Origin: Stramonita haemastoma
Lineage: Eukaryota > Mollusca > Gastropoda > Neogastropoda > Muricidae
Length of the DNA stretch: 64,000 bases
Assembly: GCA_030674155.1 (NCBI GenBank)
Contig: CM060335.1
Span: 39,311,269-39,375,268, forward strand
Reading direction: 5' to 3'
The position numbers and the translations under genes were made by a program. Under the pieces are notes generated by a model that saw nothing but the letters and a program-made list of their open reading frames with translations, did not search any database and was not told where the DNA came from. Shown piece by piece: positions 59,101-64,000 of this stretch. Each line of letters starts with the position of its first letter. Positions within the stretch are counted from its first letter, which is position 1.

Positions 59101-59779
59101 GTTTTGGTGGTATCGATAGGAAATGTTCCTGTAACAACAAACAAAACGCCTATCAATGACACTGCAAGTTACCTATTTGGTGATGGATAATGAAAACAAC
59201 AAAATTTCATCAGATTCCCTTTACCACAATCAAGCATCAGAACGAAATGTCATCAATTTATAACAGTCAAGCACAAGCAGCAGAGCTGATTCTTCCTATG
59301 ATTTTATGCGTACAATCAAATAAAGCAGAATTTTCTTGTTTCCTGAGAAGATCCTAGTGCGAGGTGAAATTTTGCATCAGAATCTGTAGCAGACAACCTT
59401 TTAATTATTTTTTTCAAAGTGAGTCAAGAAACACTGTTTTCTGAAATCAAAATACTTCGGACTCTCTAACAGAAACAAAAAATGGAACAAAAAGAAAGAA
59501 TAAAAGGCAAAACTAACTAGCCAGTCTATATTTCTTTAACCTGAACATTTATCATTTCTGCAATGATAATAAAACATACCAACTCAGGTTTTAACAACAA
59601 ACACCTCCCCTCCTCCCCCAGGAAAACAAGCATACTAACCACATTCAGCTGTGATGGAAGCAAGTCCTCCGTAAACAAAGGGACGCCAATCGTTCATTCC
59701 CCTATGTGCCGATGAAGCCTCTTCAGACAGGGATGTGCTAGAAACAGCGGCAGTTGGTTCGCTAATTTCTTGCTCAATT
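44130..59779 (-). CDS. SLC25A30: Mitochondrial carrier, SLC25A30/SLC25A14 (KMCP1/UCP5) type, N-terminus missing
   Basis: Ten minus-strand coding exons, in order: 59640-59779, 58981-59128, 58513-58607, 57442-57527, 56725-56823, 56035-56160, 55215-55275, 45766-45861, 45173-45253, 44130-44168. They give 322 residues plus a missing start. All three carrier signatures are present: [16 protein letters not shown] and PIDVVKTR, each P-x-D-x-x-K-x-[38 protein letters not shown] and [15 protein letters not shown] identify the KMCP1/UCP5 group rather than UCP1-3. Its members move small anions such as sulfate or thiosulfate across the mitochondrial inner membrane, with proposed mild uncoupling. SLC25A30 and SLC25A14 are vertebrate duplicates, so this may be the single ancestor of both. 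Odd points: one extra base at 56057-56062, and a Ser/Val-rich insert before VLQ in repeat 3. The first exon shown starts out of phase; its internal ATG ([11 protein letters not shown]) could be an alternative start, giving 295 residues. Confidence 0.96.
44169..45172 (-). other. SLC25A30: Carrier intron 9
   Basis: About 1 kb, with a short recurring motif (GTGACAGCCCTGATATGG, plus strand) at 45013-45062. No exon. Confidence 0.8.
45173..45253 (-). CDS. SLC25A30: Carrier coding exon 9
   Basis: The acceptor is GTGTGTGTTCAG and the donor ATC|GTATCC. It encodes [20 protein letters not shown] and LGPWNII in phase 0. The acceptor tract is a TG repeat. Confidence 0.96.
45254..45765 (-). other. SLC25A30: Carrier intron 8
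   Basis: About 510 bases without recognised features. Confidence 0.8.
45766..45861 (-). CDS. SLC25A30: Carrier coding exon 8
   Basis: It starts [16 protein letters not shown], completing the third carrier signature right after its Lys, and ends SSMDCVLQ with the donor CAG|GTCAGT. The Ala/Val/Ser-rich middle is longer than in the vertebrate proteins. Confidence 0.94.
46139..46285. repeat. Imperfect tandem duplication, about 70 bp
   Basis: AAATCACAAAG, CTGGAA, GTTCTGTA, ATTCAT and CTGAGTTTTAGTGGGG recur in order twice. Confidence 0.8.
51140..51295. other. GC-rich island of unknown nature
   Basis: About 155 bases rich in CG dinucleotides (GGCGCGTGCGAGGGCACGCC, CACCGCCGGGCGCCTCC, CAATCGCGGTACC) inside AT-rich intron. 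Both strands are open for about 70 codons. No tRNA, rRNA or protein family is recognised. It could be part of a mobile element, a CpG-rich regulatory site or a nested gene. Confidence 0.4.
52915..53655. repeat. Minisatellite, 40 bp unit, about 18 copies
   Basis: Units read TCTTTGTGTCATGTCTCCTT then CCATTGGGTCTCCTTCAAAG. The variable middle (CATGTC, CAAGTC, GCAGTG) gives subtypes, with GCAGTG units clustered in the centre. All plus frames are open for up to 327 codons because no unit has a stop; this is not a gene. Confidence 0.95.
53657..53757 (+). repeat. Dispersed repeat E
   Basis: GTTCCTCGGCTAGAGCTCAA, TTTTGTACATGCGACCGTTT and GCATTCCAATTTCAGGGA match the copy at 33546. It abuts the end of the 40-bp minisatellite. 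Confidence 0.7.
55215..55275 (-). CDS. SLC25A30: Carrier coding exon 7
   Basis: One base completes a split Leu codon, then [20 protein letters not shown]. The donor AAA|GTAAGT follows the signature Lys, splitting carrier repeat 3 between Lys and Thr. Confidence 0.95.
55276..56034 (-). other. SLC25A30: Carrier intron 6
   Basis: About 760 bases; no recognised features. Confidence 0.8.
56035..56160 (-). CDS. SLC25A30: Carrier coding exon 6, one-base frameshift
   Basis: It encodes [20 protein letters not shown] and [13 protein letters not shown], then a run of six G (minus strand, 56057-56062). The family needs five, giving GDTKETHFL before the split Leu. The exon is 126 bases as written where neighbouring phases need 125. 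The donor is CTT|GTGAGT. Confidence 0.93.
56161..56724 (-). other. SLC25A30: Carrier intron 5
   Basis: It contains a three-copy repeat of about 90 bases (see next entry) near the exon 6 acceptor. Confidence 0.8.
56190..56470. repeat. Three-copy tandem repeat, about 90 bp
   Basis: GCATTCTTTTCTAGCCACTT, CACCTTTCATATTCTGCCAT and CAGAATTGGTCAGT recur three times, the last copy more diverged. Confidence 0.9.
56725..56823 (-). CDS. SLC25A30: Carrier coding exon 5
   Basis: It starts [14 protein letters not shown] directly after the signature Lys of repeat 2 and ends [10 protein letters not shown], with the donor AGG|GTAAGT. Confidence 0.95.
56824..57441 (-). other. SLC25A30: Carrier intron 4
   Basis: About 620 bases with no recognised features. 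Confidence 0.8.
57442..57527 (-). CDS. SLC25A30: Carrier coding exon 4
   Basis: It completes a split Asp, then encodes [20 protein letters not shown] and ANPTDVLK. The donor AAG|GTTAAT falls right after the Lys of carrier signature 2. Confidence 0.96.
57528..58512 (-). other. SLC25A30: Carrier intron 3
   Basis: It contains a two-copy 50-bp repeat at 57555-57652 (CTTCATCAGGTTATCATCA, TACATACATTTTCCTCTTC) and a G run at 58260-58272. Confidence 0.8.
58513..58607 (-). CDS. SLC25A30: Carrier coding exon 3
   Basis: After a split Gly it encodes [20 protein letters not shown] and [11 protein letters not shown], then one base of a split Asp. The donor is AAAG|GTCAGT. Confidence 0.96.
58608..58980 (-). 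other. SLC25A30: Carrier intron 2
   Basis: About 370 bases without recognised features. Confidence 0.8.
58981..59128 (-). CDS. SLC25A30: Carrier coding exon 2
   Basis: It contains the first carrier signature ([16 protein letters not shown]) and [20 protein letters not shown], ending LYS and two bases of a Gly. The donor is AGG|GTAAGT. Unlike repeats 2 and 3, this signature is not split by an intron. Confidence 0.97.
59129..59639 (-). other. SLC25A30: Carrier intron 1 (of the exons seen)
   Basis: About 510 bases without recognised features. Confidence 0.8.
59640..59779 (-). CDS. SLC25A30: Carrier coding exon 1 seen (not the true first exon)
   Basis: The acceptor is GTGTGTGTGCAG and the donor TGTG|GTTAGT. 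It encodes [20 protein letters not shown], a polar Ser/Glu-rich leader, then [19 protein letters not shown], the start of the carrier fold. The exon opens in phase 2, so at least one more upstream exon exists unless translation begins at the internal Met. Confidence 0.92.
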
Positions 59780-60762
59780 CTGCACACACACACAAACAAA
59801 ACAATGACCATTACATGATTAATATCTGTACATCCCTATGCATTTTTGCAGACTAATCAAGGGGCAATTTTATGATTAAATGTGGAACTTCATTTTAAAA
59901 GCCTTTAATAAGCCTTTAGTAAGGTAATCACATCCAGTCAGCTTCTACAAAATCAAATGGATCAAGAGAAAGTCCACCTTCAGATGGAATGAATCTAACC
60001 CACAACCATATCATTTTCTACATGTGTGCATTGCCACTATATTAAATCAATCCCACTCTCTTTAAAAACAAAAACAACACTAGAACAAAAGCCCAGCCAA
60101 AAATGGCTATTTGGTTTGGGGGGGGGGGGGGGGGGAGAAGCTATGGTGAAGTGAATGAGGTTGAACTATGAACATTGTGACAGAGCTCTGCAACCCTGTG
60201 GCATTTCAAAACTGATAATAGTCAACGACAGAAATCATGGAAGAAAAAGAGCAGCCAGGTTTCTTGTTTGGTTTGGTTTTTCCACATAGTGGTACTACAG
60301 TACAAAAGCAAGGACAATGAAGCAGTAATGTTACTTTCTCAGAAAAAAAAAGAAACAAAAATCCAACAAATTGTACAGAAATGTCTCGATGACCTTTCTG
60401 GCTGCTGCTAGAAGCTAAAATGAAAATGGAAAGCTCCAGTGCTGAAGACAACAGATATGGGTGTGTCAACCAGCTAGCAACATGTATCACTCAGCCCAAG
60501 CAACAAACAATAATCAATTGAACAGTTTGCAAGCACCAACGCAAGCAATACACAAAATAATTGTGAACTTTTAACTAGATGATGTCCTGCTGGGGTTTAT
60601 TGTTGTTGTTTTTAACAAAAAAAAGAAGTGTTGCAAGCTAAACTGTAAACAAACACAAAAACACAAAAAGGAATCTTTGCAAATGTCACAAAGACACAGT
60701 GAGAAAGATAGAAAAGGAGACTCATAGAGATGTTATACAGAAAGAGAGACAGGAATGTGTGT

Positions 60763-60767
<5 letters not shown>
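59780..60767. other. Sequence upstream of the last carrier exon seen
   Basis: A/C-rich with a G run near 60117-60135. The missing carrier 5' exon may lie here or further right; I could not identify it. Confidence 0.4.
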
Positions 60768-61423
<656 letters not shown>

Positions 61424-61538
61424 TGTGGACTGGTTGCCTGATGATACATTATTATTTCTACATGTCATGGGTACTAATACTGATACAGGGACAGAGACTG
61501 AATTTCAATTAAGAACTGTGGATAATCATGAGGGGAAG

Positions 61539-61539
<1 letters not shown>

Positions 61540-61622
<83 letters not shown>

Positions 61623-61700
61623 AAGACAGACAGAGAGACAGAGAGAGAAGACAGAGAGAGACAGAGAGAGAAAATAAGAGAGAGACAGAGAGAGAACAGA
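61540..61700. repeat. (GA)n array with ACAGA interruptions
   Basis: GA units broken by GACAGA and AAAATAA. Confidence 0.95.
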
Positions 61701-62590
<890 letters not shown>

Positions 62591-63109
62591 CAAAATAAGT
62601 AGGAGAAACTGACAAAGACACAAAAAAGAGGCACCAAATGAGTTGCAGTTCTCTTTTACAATGGCTTCATCTAATAAGAAAGGGAAAGAGTGAGAGAGAG
62701 GAAGAGGAAAAGAGACAGACAGACAACACACACAGACAGACAGAAAGGCAGGGGAGGGAGGGAGAGAGAGGGGGGTGCAATAGGAAGCCTCGTTCCTGTA
62801 AGTGCTTCCAGACTTGGCAGCCTTCCATCCAACCCAACTACTTGCACGCCTCATCACCCTCCCTGTCAGGCACCAAAAGCAATCAGCCAACACTGCAGCA
62901 AGCTCTCTAGGGCTACATGTATACATCTCTAACACTGAACGATCCTAGACAGAGAGGCTCTGGCACTACATGTTTCTGCTTTCAGTCTGGGTTTTAAATT
63001 AAACTACACATACACAATTTTCTGGTAGTGGAGGGGGAAAAACACAAAAACAGAAAAGAAATGGAAAAGAAGGAATGTGTATGCACAGACACTTTCTAAG
63101 TTTCTTTTT

Positions 63110-63111
<2 letters not shown>
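62591..63111. other. Unique sequence, no supported gene
   Basis: The minus strand is open across 62820-62935 but has no clear splice sites or family match. Some mixed GA/GACA units lie near 62690-62775. Confidence 0.35.
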
Positions 63112-63153
<42 letters not shown>

Positions 63154-63173
63154 GCTCTCTCACACACATACAT

Positions 63174-63218
<45 letters not shown>
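63112..63218. repeat. Compound (CT)n-(CA)n microsatellite
   Basis: CT to 63152, then CA to 63218. Confidence 0.96.
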
Positions 63219-63222
<4 letters not shown>

Positions 63223-63764
63223 TAGTTTGAGGTTTTTTGCCGACATGTTCAAGCACACGACAAGTTTTGAATTTTCAAAGCTTTTCTAGTCATAAACATG
63301 ACTTTCAAAATATTGAACTAAAATGAGATTTTCATTAAACTTTCAGGTAAGACTAACAGTAACAGTAAGAGTGTTTCATAATAATTATGTACTATTCTGA
63401 ACTTCCAGCAGTGAGAAATGAAGCTTTGTATCAAAATTGATCAGAAAGATAACCCCCAAAACTAAAGGCATGTTAGAGGGGGTGTGGAGGAAGAGATGGC
63501 AGAAGGCCAAAACTTGTAGGAGTTGTCTGGATAATGACCCCACATCATGCTGTTTTCATGTAGCTTTTCCTACTCCCCCCCCCCCCCCCCCCCCCTAACC
63601 CCAGCCTTCACCTTGTCAGGAACACCATCTCCTTCATCAAGTATGCAGACTGTGATCTGACTTCAACCCATCAGGCAGAATAAAGGAAGGGGAAAGGGCT
63701 GGCTGAAGAACAAAAGCTTCATATAGGTGAACATCTGAGGGCAAAGATGGGGGGGGGGGGAAGA
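63219..63764. other. Unique sequence
   Basis: It contains a C run at about 63568-63594 and a G run at about 63751-63760. No exon is supported. Confidence 0.35.
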
Positions 63765-63850
63765 CCAGTTGTCTTTATGCTGAGGAAGGGGAAGACTATG
63801 CTTCTTTGTGCTTTCTTCCTCATGGACACTGTCTGAATCACTAGAATAGA
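63765..63850 (-). CDS. Possible minus-strand exon (weak)
   Basis: A strong acceptor on the minus strand (CTCTGTTGTCTCTTCTGCAG) ends at 63851. The frame after it reads YSSDSDSVHEEESTKKHSLP and PQHKDNWSS, an acidic, Ser-rich peptide. No clear donor is seen; the lower boundary given is a guess near a C/G run. It could be a 5' exon of the carrier gene or part of another gene. Confidence 0.22.
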
Positions 63851-64000
63851 CTGCAGAAGAGACAACAGAGAGGGAGAAGATTAACCAAACACTCACAGGA
63901 TACCAAGTAATGTTTGATGTACATGCTGGTTTTGATATTAATTCTTGTTCTATTTGTAGATTCCCACTTCTTACTTTCTAATAAGCATGCTTAGACCAGA

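Overview
This window is animal nuclear DNA. It has GT-AG introns, AATAAA poly(A) signals, very many dinucleotide and pentanucleotide microsatellites, several minisatellites and many tRNA-derived SINEs. The proteins and the SINE types suggest a lophotrochozoan, most likely a marine gastropod mollusc; that placement is inference, because no search was run.

Four transcription units have coding sequence I can support. (1) 416-523 (+) is the last coding exon of an unrecognised gene, with AATAAA at 721. (2) AMMECR1 (+) has five coding exons between 11315 and 18593 and gives a complete 233-residue protein. (3) EMC5/MMGT1 (+) has four coding exons between 35940 and 39567; the last join is out of frame by one base. 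(4) An SLC25A30/SLC25A14-type mitochondrial carrier (-) has ten coding exons between 44130 and 59779; one exon carries an extra base in a C/G run, and the N-terminal exon is not found. A fifth unit is probable: a minus-strand terminal coding exon at 31559-31774 with a matching downstream poly(A) signal at 30310.

Layout: 1-11.3 kb is repeats plus the first gene's tail. AMMECR1 occupies 11.3-20.1 kb. From 20.1 to 30.3 kb there is no recognised exon, but the plus strand stays rich in T and G as it is along AMMECR1, which suggests continued plus-strand transcription such as a long 3'UTR or an unannotated RNA. From about 31.5 to 35.9 kb the plus strand turns A/C-rich, which fits the orphan minus-strand gene. 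EMC5 runs 35.9-41.9 kb and meets the carrier gene tail-to-tail (42.3-59.8 kb). From 59.8 to 64 kb there is mostly GT and GA microsatellite. AMMECR1 acts probably in the nucleus, EMC5 in the ER membrane and the carrier in the mitochondrial inner membrane; nothing suggests a shared pathway.

The repeats are informative. Family A is a SINE that joins a tRNA A box to a 5S rRNA-like internal promoter. Family B (tRNA-derived) has about a dozen copies. Family C is a second tRNA-derived SINE sharing a central domain with B. At 36.5-37.1 kb a family B copy sits inside a family A copy. Four fragments are 3' ends of one non-LTR retrotransposon. I saw no operon, CRISPR array, phage or toxin system.
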